Assembly: GCF_030852425.1 (NCBI RefSeq)
Contig: NZ_NSDM01000022.1
Location: forward strand, 1 to 64,000
Length of the DNA: 64,000 nt
From: Saccharothrix longispora
GTDB taxonomy: Bacteria > Actinomycetota > Actinomycetes > Mycobacteriales > Pseudonocardiaceae
Direction: 5' to 3'
Positions 46,919-57,200 of this stretch are shown piece by piece. Position 1 is the stretch's first letter. Every line of letters starts with the position of its first letter. Under the pieces are notes generated by a model that did not search any database, was not told the origin of the DNA, and worked only from the letters and a program-made list of their open reading frames with translations. A program made the translations under genes and the position numbers.

Positions 46919-49900
46919 ATGGCATCCCACACGCGTCGTCGACCGAGCGGCGGTGTGGATCGGAGGAGCCTGGTGGTGGAGGATGTGAGCGGTCGTTTGC
47001 GCGTGGAGGTGCTCGGACCGCTGCGCGTGTGGTTGGACGACCGCGAGGCCCCACTGGGCTCGAACCGGCAGCAGGCCGTGTTCGCGGTGTTGACCGCGCA
47101 CCCCAACCAGGTGGTGTCGCAGCGGACGTTGATCACGGGCGTGTGGGGTTCGGCGGTGCCGGCGAGCGCGACGGGCAACCTGCACACCTACCTGTCGGGG
47201 CTGCGGCGGGCGCTCGGTCCGGCGCGGGACGCGCTGGTGTCGGGTTCCGACGGCTACTCGCTGCGGCTGGACCGCTCGGCGCTGGACAGCGAGGTGTTCG
47301 AGCGCACCCGGCTGGAGGCGGAGCGGCGGTACGCGGCGGGTGACCTGCCCGGCGCGGTCGCCCTGCTGGACGAGGCGCTGGGGCTGTGGTCGGGCGAGGG
47401 CTACGCCGGGTTGCGCAGCCCGTTCGCCGAGCAGGCCCGCCGCAGGTTGGCGAGCCTGCGACTGGACGCGATCCGCCTGCGAGCGCGGGCGCGGCTGGAG
47501 TCGGGCGAGCACAGCGGGCTGGTCGCCGAGCTGACCGACCTGGTGCGCCTGCACCCCCTGGACGAGTCGCTGCGCGAACTGCTGATGCTGGCGCTGCACC
47601 GCGGCGGCAGGCACGCCGAGGCGCTGGAGAGCTTCCGCGAGGCCCGCGTGGCCCTGGCCCGGGAGGGCCTGGCTCCCGGGCAGGCGCTGCGCGACCTGCA
47701 CCAGGTCGTCCTGAGCGGCCCTTCGGCCCTTCCCGCACAAGGTTCGCTGCTGCGGGTCCAGCCCTCGGCGGTGCGGCTGCCGCCGAGGGGACTGGTCGGG
47801 CGGGCGGCGGAGCTGGAAGCCCTGGGTTGTGCGCTCGACGACGTGCTCGCGGGCCGGGGTCGGGCGGTCTGGGTGGAGGGCGAGGCGGGCGTCGGCAAGA
47901 CCGCGCTGCTGGTCACCGCCCTGGCGGGCTCGACGGGAAGACCGCACCACGTGGCCTGGGGCACGACCGACGAGCTGAGCGGCCGCTTCCCGCTCCAGGT
48001 CGTGCTGGAGGCCCTGGACATCACGTCGTCCTCGGCCGACCGGCAGCGCGCCGACCTGGCCGGGCAGCTGCGCGACCCGGCGGCGCAGCGCTGGTGGAAC
48101 CGGACGGCCCCGGTGGACCGGTTGCTCGGGCTCGTCGCGGACCTGTGCTCCACCGCTCCGCTGGTGCTCGTGCTCGACGGCCTCCAGTGGGCCGACGACG
48201 CCAGCCTGCTGTTCTGGGACCGCCTCGTCGGCGCCACCGGGCACCTGCCGCTGCTGCTGGTCGGCGCCACCAGGCCCGACCGCTCCCGGGCGGGGGTGGG
48301 CCACCTGCGGGACAGCGTGGTGGCGGGCGGTGGCGTGGTGCTGGAACCGGCGCCGCTGTCGGCGGCGGACGCCGAGCAGCTGGTGGGCTCGGTGGTCGGC
48401 GCCTCGTCCGGTCCCGCGCTGCGCTCCCTGGCCGCCATCGCCGCGGGCAACCCGCTGTACGCGCTGGAGATCGCCGAGCTGATGGTGCGCGACGGCTGCG
48501 TGCGGGTGGTCGACGGGGTCGCGGAGGTGGACGAGACCGTGCTGTCGGACAGCGTCTACCAGCTGCGCAACGGGGTGGGGAAGAGCCTGGCGCACCTGTC
48601 CGAGGACACCCGCGAGGTGCTGCGTTCCGCCGCGCTGCTGGGCATGCGGTTCGACGTGGGCGAACTGGCCGCGGTGACGGGCCGGCTGCCGTTGCACCTG
48701 CTGCGCGCGCTGGACGAGGCCGTGGCGGCCCACCTGGTGGCCGAGTCGGACGGGTTGCTCGCCTTCCGTCACCCCTTCGTGCGATGGACCCTCTACAAGG
48801 GGGTGCCGCAGTCACTGCGGGTGGCGCTGCACCGACAGGCCGCCCAGGCGCTGGCCGAGGCAGGCGCGCCCGCCGACCGGGTGGCGGAACACCTGACGGT
48901 GGAGTCCTCGGTGATCGACGCCTGGACCACGCGGTGGCTGGTGACCCACCGCGAGGAGGTGGTCGACCGCGCGCCGCTGCTCGCGGTCGACCTGCTGCGG
49001 CGGGTGCTCGCCGCGACCCCGGCCGGTGGGGCGGAACGCGCGGCGCTGTGGATGTCGCTGCTCCGTGCCCTGTTCCACCTGGGGCGCGACCCGGGTGCCG
49101 AGGTGGCCGAGGCCCTGGTCGAGATCGCCGACCCGGCGGACGCCGCCGAGGCCCGGCACCTGTTCGCACTGGCACGCCGACGGGCGGGCGACACGGCGGG
49201 AGCCCTGGCGGTCCTGGAGGGGGCCGTCCGGGCGAGGGGCGTGCCCGCCATCTGGCGCGTCCGGCACCACGCCCTGCTGGCCGGGCTGCGCCGGAACGCC
49301 GCGGCGGACCTCGACGAGGCCGACGCCGACGCCGAGCGGGTGCGCGCCGAGGCGGTCGCGGCCGGTGACGCCTGCGAGGCCGCCTACGCCTCGCGCAGCA
49401 GGTGGCTGGTGGCGACCCTGCGCCGGGACCACGTGCAGGCGCTCCGACACGTGGAGGAGGGGCTGGCCGCGCTGGACGGACGGCCTGAGCTGGTCGAGGC
49501 GCGCTGCGACCTGCTGGACAACCGGGCGTTCACGCTCCAGAACCTCGACCGCCTCGACGACGCGGAGACCGCGCTGCTGGAGGCCCGGACGGCGGTCTCC
49601 CACCACGGCCTGTCGGCCAGGATGCAGGTCCCCTTCGCCGTGCACCACTACTGGACGGGTGACTGGGACCGCGCGCTGGTGGAGCTGAGCGGGGTCAACC
49701 GCGAAGCGCGGGGGTTGACCTTCGACCGCGTCCGGGAACCCGGTCCCGGCACCGCGCTGCTGCGGGGCGTCTCGGCGCTCATCTCGCTGCACCGCGACGA
49801 GCGCGCCAACGCCGCCGTGCACCTGGACGCGGTCGGCGCGTACACCAGGATGACCACCGCCGAGCGGGAGAGCGCCGACTTCCTGCTGGTGGCGTGGGCG

Positions 49901-50377
49901 CTGGCGGCCGAGCAGCGGGACTCCCTGGACGAGGCGGTCCGCGTGCTCTCCCCCCTGCTGCGCCCCGAGGAGGCTCCGCTGGTGCTGCGCCACCAGTGGC
50001 TCCCGTACCTGGTGCGGCTCGCCCTGGACGCGGACTGGGGGGACGTGGCGCGCGAGGCGCTGGAGGTGTGCGAGGAGGAAGCCGCGCGGGAGGTGCTCCC
50101 GGCGCGGGCCACGGCCGCCGCGGCCCACTGCCGAGGACTGCTGGCGGGCGACCCGCACGTGCTGCTCGGCGTCGCCGGGCACTACCGGTCGGTCGGCCGC
50201 GCGGTCGAGCTGGCGGCGGTGCTGGAGGACGCGGCGGTCCTGCTCGCCCGCGGTTCGGGCGCGAGCGCCGCGTCCGCGGACACGGCGCTCGCCGAGGCCG
50301 ATCGGCTCTACCGGCGGTTCGGCGCCTCCTGGGACCTGCGGCGGTGTCGGAACCGGGTGGCGTCGAGCGGAGGCTGA
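46919..50377 (+). CDS. SARP-family transcriptional regulator (winged helix, BTAD, AAA, TPR)
   Basis: A 1,152-residue regulator of the AfsR type. The N-terminal winged helix (VEVLGPLRVWLDDREAPLGS onward, about residues 28-100) is followed by a bacterial transcriptional activation domain (about 105-250), an NTPase domain with Walker A VEGEAGVGKTALL (about residue 320) and Walker B LVLVLDGLQWADDAS (about 417), and a long C-terminal region of TPR-like helices. No LuxR-type helix-turn-helix is present at the C-terminus. ATG 46919 has GGGAG seven bases upstream; GTG codons up to about 55 bp later are alternatives. The divergent position makes the T7SS operon its probable target. Confidence 0.85.
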   Translation: MASHTRRRPSGGVDRRSLVVEDVSGRLRVEVLGPLRVWLDDREAPLGSNRQQAVFAVLTAHPNQVVSQRTLITGVWGSAVPASATGNLHTYLSGLRRALGPARDALVSGSDGYSLRLDRSALDSEVFERTRLEAERRYAAGDLPGAVALLDEALGLWSGEGYAGLRSPFAEQARRRLASLRLDAIRLRARARLESGEHSGLVAELTDLVRLHPLDESLRELLMLALHRGGRHAEALESFREARVALAREGLAPGQALRDLHQVVLSGPSALPAQGSLLRVQPSAVRLPPRGLVGRAAELEALGCALDDVLAGRGRAVWVEGEAGVGKTALLVTALAGSTGRPHHVAWGTTDELSGRFPLQVVLEALDITSSSADRQRADLAGQLRDPAAQRWWNRTAPVDRLLGLVADLCSTAPLVLVLDGLQWADDASLLFWDRLVGATGHLPLLLVGATRPDRSRAGVGHLRDSVVAGGGVVLEPAPLSAADAEQLVGSVVGASSGPALRSLAAIAAGNPLYALEIAELMVRDGCVRVVDGVAEVDETVLSDSVYQLRNGVGKSLAHLSEDTREVLRSAALLGMRFDVGELAAVTGRLPLHLLRALDEAVAAHLVAESDGLLAFRHPFVRWTLYKGVPQSLRVALHRQAAQALAEAGAPADRVAEHLTVESSVIDAWTTRWLVTHREEVVDRAPLLAVDLLRRVLAATPAGGAERAALWMSLLRALFHLGRDPGAEVAEALVEIADPADAAEARHLFALARRRAGDTAGALAVLEGAVRARGVPAIWRVRHHALLAGLRRNAAADLDEADADAERVRAEAVAAGDACEAAYASRSRWLVATLRRDHVQALRHVEEGLAALDGRPELVEARCDLLDNRAFTLQNLDRLDDAETALLEARTAVSHHGLSARMQVPFAVHHYWTGDWDRALVELSGVNREARGLTFDRVREPGPGTALLRGVSALISLHRDERANAAVHLDAVGAYTRMTTAERESADFLLVAWALAAEQRDSLDEAVRVLSPLLRPEEAPLVLRHQWLPYLVRLALDADWGDVAREALEVCEEEAAREVLPARATAAAAHCRGLLAGDPHVLLGVAGHYRSVGRAVELAAVLEDAAVLLARGSGASAASADTALAEADRLYRRFGASWDLRRCRNRVASSGG

Positions 50378-50403
50378 CCCGCCCCCGCCCCCGCGACCGA
50401 CGC

Positions 50404-50454
50404 CCCGGCGGCGCACGGCGCTCACCGGAGCGGTGGGCGCCGTGCGCCGCCGGG
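50404..50454. terminator. Long bidirectional terminator hairpin between convergent genes
   Basis: A 51-bp near-perfect palindrome: a 24-bp stem with one T-G mismatch and a 3-nt GAG loop. It occupies almost the whole gap between the convergent regulator and dehydrogenase genes, starting 27 bp after one stop and ending 4 bp from the other. Confidence 0.85.
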
Positions 50455-50457
50455 CGG

Positions 50458-51207
50458 TCAGGCCGCGGGCACGGGGTCGGGCGGGGAGGCGAAGGCCATC
50501 GGCTCGCTGGGCCGCCCGGACTGGACGTACCAGGCCTCACCGGTTCCCGGTGAGGCGAGGACCGACTCGAACGCGTCGACGACGGTCATGACCTCCATCA
50601 CCGGCAGGCCCGCGTCCCGGATGAAACCGCGGAAGCCGTCGATGGCCGTGGTGTCGGTGAAGGACGGGCAGAACGCGTTCAGGCGGATGCCCTCGTGGGC
50701 GATCAGCGGCGCCAGCGACCGCACGTAGTTCACGACGGCCGCCTTGCTGGCGCCGTAGAACGGGTCGAACGGCACGGGCACCAGCCCGGCCAGGCTCGCG
50801 ACCGCCACGATCCGCCCGCCACCGCGCGCCCGCAGGGCCGGCAGGGCCGCCTGGACGCCGTAGACGACGCCGTCGACGTTCACGGCGAAGACCTGGCGGT
50901 AATGCTCGACGTCGAACCCGCCGTCACCACCGGTCACCACACCGGCGTTCAGGCACGCGATGTCCAGTCCCCCGAACTCCTCGACGGTCGCCTCGACCGC
51001 GTCCGCGGTGTCGCCCGCCTCGCGCACGTCGCACAGGACGAACAGGCCGCCGATCTCGTCGGCGACGGCCGCGCCCGCCTCGGCGTCCAGGTCGGCGACC
51101 ACCACGCGCGCGCCACCGCCCGCCAACCTGCGCGCGACCGCCGCGCCGATGCCGTGCGCGGCACCGGTGACCAGCGCGACCTTGTCCCGGTACGCCTCAT
51201 CGTTCAC
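50458..51207 (-). CDS. Short-chain dehydrogenase/reductase (SDR)
   Basis: A 249-residue classical SDR. The nucleotide-binding TGAAHGIG motif is at residues 14-21, D39 after strand 2 favours NAD(H), NAG is at 87-89, and the catalytic set is N110, S138, Y151 and K155 (YGASK). Substrate cannot be read from sequence. The GTG start at 51207 is preceded by GAGGAGA; longer starts have no ribosome site. It has no evident link to the secretion operon. Confidence 0.88.
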   Translation of the reverse strand: MNDEAYRDKVALVTGAAHGIGAAVARRLAGGGARVVVADLDAEAGAAVADEIGGLFVLCDVREAGDTADAVEATVEEFGGLDIACLNAGVVTGGDGGFDVEHYRQVFAVNVDGVVYGVQAALPALRARGGGRIVAVASLAGLVPVPFDPFYGASKAAVVNYVRSLAPLIAHEGIRLNAFCPSFTDTTAIDGFRGFIRDAGLPVMEVMTVVDAFESVLASPGTGEAWYVQSGRPSEPMAFASPPDPVPAA

Positions 51208-51246
51208 CAAAGATCTCCTCACCACTCCCGGACCCGCATCCCACAC

Positions 51247-51264
51247 GCCCGGCGGGTGCCGGGC
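51247..51264 (-). terminator. Small GC hairpin downstream of the GH16-like gene
   Basis: A perfect 7-bp stem (gcccggc with gccgggc) and a 4-nt loop, 97 bp past the stop of the gene at 51361. It lies between that gene and the dehydrogenase start, so it may end the former transcript. No T-run. Confidence 0.35.
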
Positions 51265-51360
51265 AATCCTCCGGATGGGGGCACCCGTGGGCCATCGGCC
51301 GTTGCGCGAAAGGCCGGACGTGGTGTCCGGACGCCCCGATCGACATCCGGGCGGCGCGGG

Positions 51361-52581
51361 TCAGGGACGGCAGCGCGACGGCGTCCGGTCGCCTCCGCGC
51401 AGCGTGTCCACCCGGGCGGAGCTCGCGGCGCGGTGGGCGGCGACCTGCCCCTGCACGTCCGCGGGCGCGACGAGCTCGTCCTGGGCGTAGTAGGTCCAGT
51501 CGACCTGCTGGACGTACGTGCTGACCCCGCCGCGGTGGCCCTCCAGGTCGGTGAACCACAGGTTGTAGTTCAACGACATCGGCTGGCGGGGCAGCACCGA
51601 GCGCCCCTTGCCGTCGTCCACGTGATCGGCGACCAGCACACCGTCCACGTAGTACCGCACGTGTCCCCCGCCTACCTGGGTGACGACCGTGTGCCACCCG
51701 CCGAAGCCCCCCGGGGTCGAGGTGACGGCCTGGTCGGCCTCGTAGGGCTCCGACCGGATCGTGTGGACGCTCGCGTGACTGCGCAGCGGGTCGCGCCCGC
51801 CCCACGCCCCGTTGGGGGTGTACTCGGTGAAGCTCAGCTGGCTGTAGAGCGGGTCGTCGTCGCCGCGCAGCGGCGTGATGGTGAGGTACGCCTGCATGAC
51901 GTGGTCGCCGTCCGCGCCGGTGACCGGTGCGTCGGTGAACCGGACGCGGCTGGCGTAGGTGCCGTGGCCGAACCGGCGCTCCTGCTGCACGAGCTCGGCC
52001 TGGCTGGTGCCGGCGTTCGTCCCGTCGGTGGAGGCGCTGAGCTGGGCGACCTGCTCGCCCTCGACGGACGGGAACGTGATGTTGCCCGGTGACCAGCGCG
52101 CACCCTGCGGCCCGGGTCCGCCTGCCTCGGACCGCGCCGTCCACCCGGCCGCGGTGAACCGCCCGTCGCCGCTGGAGGTGTAGCGGAAGTCGTCGAAGAA
52201 CCGACCGCACGCCTCGCCGCCGGAGGGCGCCGGGGAGCCGCCGGACCGGGGGTCACCGGCCGGCGCGACGACGGGCGCGGGTGGTGGCGCGGGAACGGGC
52301 TCGACGGACGAGGAGGACGTGGGGGGAACCGGAGTGGAGGTCGCGGCACGCGGCAACGGGGCCTCGGAGTGGGCGGAGACATCCGCCGGCGCGCTCGCGG
52401 CCGGGTCGCCGCCGAGGCCCGCGACCACGGCCCAGCCGATCCCCGCGGTCAGGACGGTCACCACCGCGACCACGACCACGACCGGCCGGCGCACCGACCC
52501 GGACCACGTCCGCGCGACCTGTCGGTTCACCTTCGTGACCCGCCGGTTCAGCCGCCTGAGCCACTTCGGCGCGATGAACAT
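51361..52581 (-). CDS. Membrane-anchored GH16-like (concanavalin-like) protein with altered catalytic motif
   Basis: A 406-residue protein. A basic N-terminus and a single transmembrane helix (about residues 33-57) act as an N-terminal anchor, then a Pro/Ser/Ala-rich linker (60-125) and a beta-sandwich domain like family 16 glycoside hydrolases (FFDDFRY, WSPGNITF, FGHGTYASRVRF, GGWHTVVTQ, YYVDGVLVADH). In GH16 enzymes the core strand carries E-x-D-x(1,2)-E. Here it reads Q248-L-S250-F-T-E253, so the nucleophile Glu and the Asp are replaced while the acid/base Glu remains. It is probably a carbohydrate-binding or inactive relative. The start at 52581 is picked for the GGAGG site; an ATG six codons upstream lacks one. 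Confidence 0.75.
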   Translation of the reverse strand: MFIAPKWLRRLNRRVTKVNRQVARTWSGSVRRPVVVVVAVVTVLTAGIGWAVVAGLGGDPAASAPADVSAHSEAPLPRAATSTPVPPTSSSSVEPVPAPPPAPVVAPAGDPRSGGSPAPSGGEACGRFFDDFRYTSSGDGRFTAAGWTARSEAGGPGPQGARWSPGNITFPSVEGEQVAQLSASTDGTNAGTSQAELVQQERRFGHGTYASRVRFTDAPVTGADGDHVMQAYLTITPLRGDDDPLYSQLSFTEYTPNGAWGGRDPLRSHASVHTIRSEPYEADQAVTSTPGGFGGWHTVVTQVGGGHVRYYVDGVLVADHVDDGKGRSVLPRQPMSLNYNLWFTDLEGHRGGVSTYVQQVDWTYYAQDELVAPADVQGQVAAHRAASSARVDTLRGGDRTPSRCRP

Positions 52582-52800
52582 CAACCTGTTCCTCCGCATC
52601 CAGATCGGCGGCACCACGACGCCGTTGAGCCGATTAGGCCATCCCGCGAGCGGCGGGGTCCTCCGGGAACCACCATGATCGCGCGACCGGGAAAGGCGGT
52701 GTAGCCGTTCGGGCACGAAGGCTCCCGGACCGCAGCGGCGGGCGACGCGCCGTGGTCAGACTGCGCTGGACACCACCCGCAACACCCCGCAAGGAGTCCC

Positions 52801-53196
52801 GTGTTCAGCCTCCGCGCCCTCCGCGCCCTCCGCGCCGCGCTGTCGTCCCTCGCCGTCGGCGTCCTCGTCGCGACCATCGCCACGGCCACCGCCGGCACGG
52901 CGTCAGCGGCCGCCTACAGCTTCACCCTCTGCAACTACGCGGACGACTTCCACGTCTCCGCCTACTTCCCGACCTACCTCCCGGGCCGCGGCCACTACTC
53001 CGCCACCGCCTGGACCAACCAGTGCGTCGTGACCACCCACACCGGCGGGGAGAGCGTCGGCATCGTCATCAAGCCCGACACGCCGCAGAACAAGGCCCTC
53101 GCAACCCGGTACTTCACCACCGACCGGTCGAACGACGTGTTCCACACCTCCGGCAGCTACTACTCGCCGGTCATCAAGGCGCACGCCCACCGGTAA
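52801..53196 (+). CDS. Small secreted protein of unknown function
   Basis: A 131-residue protein with a clear signal peptide: RALRALRAAL, a hydrophobic core and a TASAAA cleavage region near residue 36. The mature part is about 95 residues with two cysteines (C44 and C75) that could form a disulfide, many Tyr and Thr residues, and a His-rich end. Family not recognised. The GTG start at 52801 follows AAGGAG. It is divergent from the GH16-like gene, sharing a 219-bp gap in which I see no clear promoter motif. Confidence 0.75.
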   Translation: MFSLRALRALRAALSSLAVGVLVATIATATAGTASAAAYSFTLCNYADDFHVSAYFPTYLPGRGHYSATAWTNQCVVTTHTGGESVGIVIKPDTPQNKALATRYFTTDRSNDVFHTSGSYYSPVIKAHAHR

Positions 53197-53209
53197 CCGC
53201 CCCAGGCTG

Positions 53210-53234
53210 CCCGGCGGTGGTCCACACCGCCGGG
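53210..53234 (+). terminator. Hairpin after the small secreted protein gene
   Basis: A perfect 10-bp stem (cccggcggtg with caccgccggg) with a 5-nt loop, beginning 13 bp after the TAA at 53194-53196. Confidence 0.7.
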
Positions 53235-53271
53235 TAGCCGAACCCGGAAGCGGCACATCCCGGAAGCACAG

Positions 53272-53310
53272 CCACGAACCCGCCCGCAGAGAGCGTGGGC
53301 GGGTTCGTGG
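53272..53310. terminator. Second hairpin between convergent genes
   Basis: A perfect 14-bp stem (53272-53285 with 53297-53310) with an 11-nt loop. It lies 17 bp past the stop of the minus-strand gene at 53327 and so probably ends that transcript, while also backing up the hairpin at 53210. Confidence 0.7.
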
Positions 53311-53326
53311 CGTCATCCAACCAGTT

Positions 53327-54067
53327 TCAGGCTTCGGGGCGGGGAACGGCCGTCGGAGGGGCGCTCTCGTCGGCCGCCGGCTCGGTGGTGGTGACGAACT
53401 CCGGCTCGGCGGTGGCGGCGGCGACGGTGGCGAACTCCGGTTCGCCGGCGGTGGCGGTCCGGCCGCCCGGGACCGGCGGCACCTCCCAGGGGAGGACCTC
53501 CAGCGATTGCCCGCCGTGGAAGCGCTGGTAGGTCGCGCCCACCTCCTCGTCGGACAGGGCGAGGGCCCGGCGCATGAAGTCGCCGACCAGTCGCACGGAG
53601 GCCGGGCCGCCGGGGTTGAACAGCACGTCCACGTCGTCGGCCAGCATGTTCACCAGTTCGACCAGGTCGATCCGCCGCCAGTCCGGGGAGCTGACGCGCA
53701 GGCGGTGCACCTCGGAGGTGGCGATCACCACGCAGGGCACGTCGTCCGGCGAGCGCATCACCAGCGGGCGGTCGTCGCCGTTCATGGCGATGTCGAACAG
53801 CGAGTCGCGCATCAGCAGCTGGAACTGCTCGACCTCGGCGTCGCCGCTGATCACCAACCGCAGCATGGCGTCCATCGGGTCGGCCGGCGAGTCCGGGTTC
53901 GAGGGCAGGTAGCCGGGGTTGGTCCGGAAGGGGCCGAGGCCGCCGTCCGGCTTCACCGGCCACAGGCCCACCACGGCTTCCAGGGGCGGCGCCTCGTCCT
54001 CGGTCTGCGGTTCCCACGAGGGGTCCATCAGCAGGAACCAGTTCTCGACGTCGGCGTCCGCCTCCAC
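53327..54067 (-). CDS. Type VII secretion system-associated protein
   Basis: A 246-residue protein that opens WFLLMDPSWEP, then EAVVGLWPVKPDGGLGPFRTNPGYLPSNPDSPADPMDA split over two strands, and later DDVPCVVIATSEVHRLRV and DVDVLFNPGGPASVRLVG. This order of motifs is that of a family annotated in actinomycetes as T7SS-associated protein, commonly found beside polymorphic-toxin and WXG100 genes; its biochemical role is unknown. The C-terminal 50 residues are Pro/Ala/Glu-rich. The GTG start has AGGAGG upstream. It lies next to the second giant gene, separated by a hairpin and 137 bp. Confidence 0.75.
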   Translation of the reverse strand: MEADADVENWFLLMDPSWEPQTEDEAPPLEAVVGLWPVKPDGGLGPFRTNPGYLPSNPDSPADPMDAMLRLVISGDAEVEQFQLLMRDSLFDIAMNGDDRPLVMRSPDDVPCVVIATSEVHRLRVSSPDWRRIDLVELVNMLADDVDVLFNPGGPASVRLVGDFMRRALALSDEEVGATYQRFHGGQSLEVLPWEVPPVPGGRTATAGEPEFATVAAATAEPEFVTTTEPAADESAPPTAVPRPEA

Positions 54068-54119
54068 GTCGTCCTCCTGTCACGCGTCATTCGGGGATAT
54101 CGGGTGGGTTCATTGCACG

Positions 54120-54138
54120 GTCCGCGCCCCGCGCGGAC
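54120..54138 (-). terminator. Hairpin downstream of the second giant gene
   Basis: A perfect 8-bp stem (gtccgcgc with gcgcggac) and a 3-nt loop, 67 bp past the stop at 54205. It separates the giant gene's transcript from the accessory gene at 53327. Confidence 0.45.
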
Positions 54139-54204
54139 AACCCGCGCGGCGGGCACCGGGCGCGTTGAGGCAGGCACCACTTCCCCAACGGCCCGGCACG
54201 GCTG

Positions 54205-57200
54205 TCACGGGTGGACGGGGAACGCCACGCCGACGGGCAGCGTGACGTGGGCCGGCACCTCGTTGCCGGGGACGTCGTCGACCTCGCCGGGCAGCGTCAC
54301 GCGGCGGTAGGTGCCGCCGTCCCGCACCACCCGCAGCCCCGTGTGGGCGTGCACGCTGACCTCGGTGGTCACCGCGTAGAGGGCCACCCGGGCGTGTTCG
54401 GCCTTCTGGAACGCGGCGCGCAGGTGGGACGCGGCCGACGGGCGGCCGTCGCGCGTCGGCCGCCCGAGGTAGCAGACCGTCGCGACCTTCGCCTCGCCCG
54501 CCGGGTGCCGCGCCGACAGGTAGATCCGGTTGCCGGTCAGCACCCGCCCGGTGGCGAGTGGGCCCAGCATCACCTCGTCGCCGTGGCGGTGGGGGTGCCC
54601 GGTGCGCAGGCGGACCTCCTGCTCCCCGTCGAGGCCGCCGTGCATGTCGAAGAACCACGACGGCACGGCCCCCGTCCACGGGGTGGGGTGCGTGGAATCG
54701 GCGACCGCCGGGTTGCCGTCCACGTCGGACACCGACGCGGTGCTGACGTAGTACGGGCGGCCCGCCTTGGCCTCCAGCACCCTGGCGATCGACATGACTG
54801 CCCGGTCCTGCTCGGTGACCGGGAAGAACTGCCCCTCGACGCGCCCCGTCCCCGGTTCCAGCAGGGCGTCCGCGAGCACGGCGTCGGGATGTGGCGGCAC
54901 CCGTTCCACGGTCTCGAAGTGGCCGTCGAGACCGAGGGTGCCGTCCTCGTGGAGCAGCAGGCGCCCGACGGGGTGGTGGACCTCCCGGGAATAGCCACCC
55001 GGCACCATGCCGGCGGCGAAGTCCTCCGCCCCGACGGTCTCGCCGTCGAGGGCTGCCAGCGCGAACGCCACCGCCGGGGTGTCGCCCGCGACGTCGCGCA
55101 GGTCCTGGTGGTCGCGCAGCGGCGCCGCGAGATCCGTGCCGGACAGCTCCAGGGGCAGGCCGTCCGAGCGCAGCGCCGCGTAGCCGTCGCCGGACCTGCC
55201 CGCCAGGAACAGCAGCGGCTGGACGCGCGGCGACCACGGCGACTCCTCCCACTCGCCGTCGTCGGTGCGCCGGACCCAGGCGGTCTTCGACGGGGTCGAG
55301 TTCCAGGCCCACCGGCCCACCTGGTCCAACCGCTCCTCGTCGCCGGGTGAGCGGACCACCACCGCGACCACGTGCCCCCTGGCGTTGACCACCAGTGAGA
55401 TCCGGATGTCCCCGGCGCGCAGCCCCGACACGTCCGCGAAGCGCGGCGTGCCGTGCTCGTCGCGGGTCAGGGCGTGGACACCGCGGAAGTCGCGCGCGGC
55501 GCGCAGCGCCGAGGCGAAGTCGAACCCGAACCCGCCGATCCCCACCCGGCTGCCCGCGTCCTCGCCGATCAGTACGACCGGCCGGTCCGGGTCGGCTTCC
55601 AGCAGGGCGGCGAAGCCCTCGTCGCGCAGCAGGACCGCGGCGGTCTCGTGGCCGTCGAGCTGGAGCGCGCCGCCGCCGGCGGTCGGGGTGACGTCGGCGT
55701 GCAGGCGGTCTGAGGCCAGCACCACGACGACGGGTTCCCGGTCGCCCCAGGCCGGGTCGGTCCACCGCCCGCGCACGACCGCGTCGGCGATCCGGGCCAG
55801 GTCCTCGGGAACCCCCCGACCGGGTGCCGGGAGGTGGAACACGTCGCCGTGCCTCCGCAGCACCACGGGGGCGGAGGCCGGGTCGGGTCCGGGGGCGAAT
55901 CCGTTCCGGCCCAGGGTGGTGAGCACACCGGAGTGCGCGCTGACCGCGACCGGCCCCGAGTACTCGAAGGACCGCCGAGGCCCCTCCAGCTCCCGCAGCG
56001 CGGCGAGGAACTCCCGGTTCGGCGCGTCGCCGTCGTGCTCGGTGTGCGCCACCAGCAGCAGCGGTCGCCGAACGGACCCGCCCGCCAGGCGGCGGTAGTG
56101 CTCGTGACCGGCCACCACCCGCGCTCCGTCCGCGGCGGACAGCGCCAGTTCGCGACCGTCGCGCAGCCCCACGGCGTACGCGCCGGCCTCACCGTCGAGC
56201 CGGACCTCGAACGGCCTGGCCCAGGTGCCGTCCGTGGTCATCGCCCACGGTGCCGTGGTGGTTCGCCGGGCTTCGGGAGGACCGGACGCCAGCACGCGCC
56301 GCACGTGGTCGTCGCTCAAGGCGGCGGAGGCTCGCAGGGTGGCCCGCACCTCCCCGTCGACGGTGAACGCGATGCCCCGGTCGACGCCGTGGACGTCGTG
56401 CAAGGGCGTCCACACCAGGTCGTCGGTCCGCGGCAGCGCCACCCGCACGAAGCGCGCGCGGACCATGTCGACGTGTCCGTGCACGGGGTCGAAAACCACG
56501 GGGCCGGTGTTGACGAACACCTCGCGGAAGGGACCGTCGCCGCGCAGCGCGTCGGCGAACTCGCGCGCGGCGGGCACGTGGCCCTCGGGCCGGTCCACCA
56601 GGAGCAGCACCGGCGCGGTCGGCCCGGCGGCCCGGACACCGGGGTCGTGCCACGCCTCGGCGGCGAGCCGGGCGCCACCGTGCCACCCGCCGTCGACCAG
56701 GAACCCGCCGCCGTCCGCGTGCGCGAACAGGACGACCCGCGCGGGGCCACCCGCCTCGGCGGGGAGGCGCGGGTGCAGCGCCCGCCACCGCGCCAGGTCC
56801 GCCTCCCCCCGGGGGAACGCGACGGCCACCGCGCCCGACGTCGTCGGGGCCAGCGACACCCGGACGCCGCCGGGGGCGGTCCGGGAGGAGGGCGGGGGGA
56901 AGGCCGCGCCCGCACCGGCCAGCCCGTAGGGCATCGGCTCCTCCTGCGGGAGGGACGGCTGCGCCCCGGGAACGGGGTCGTCGCCGTCACCGTTGGGGGA
57001 TTCCTCGGCCGGCAGGCTGGGCAGTGGCGCCCGGCGGTAGCGGCCGCCGGCGCGGACCGCCCGCATGCCGGAGACGACGTCCAGCTCCATCGCCTGGTCC
57101 GCGGCCCAGAGCACCACCGTGGCGCTCTCCGCCCGCTCGAACGCCTGACGAGCGTGGGCGGCGAGGGAGACACCGTCCGGGCCAGGCACGCCGAAGTGGC

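Noticed and set aside
47386-49368. Overlapping plus-strand frame inside the SARP gene
   Set aside because: It is an Arg/Gly/Ala-rich shadow; the SARP frame shows winged helix, BTAD and Walker motifs throughout.
46919-50377. Regulator considered as a LAL (LuxR-type) family member
   Set aside because: It has an N-terminal winged helix and BTAD domain and no C-terminal LuxR helix-turn-helix.
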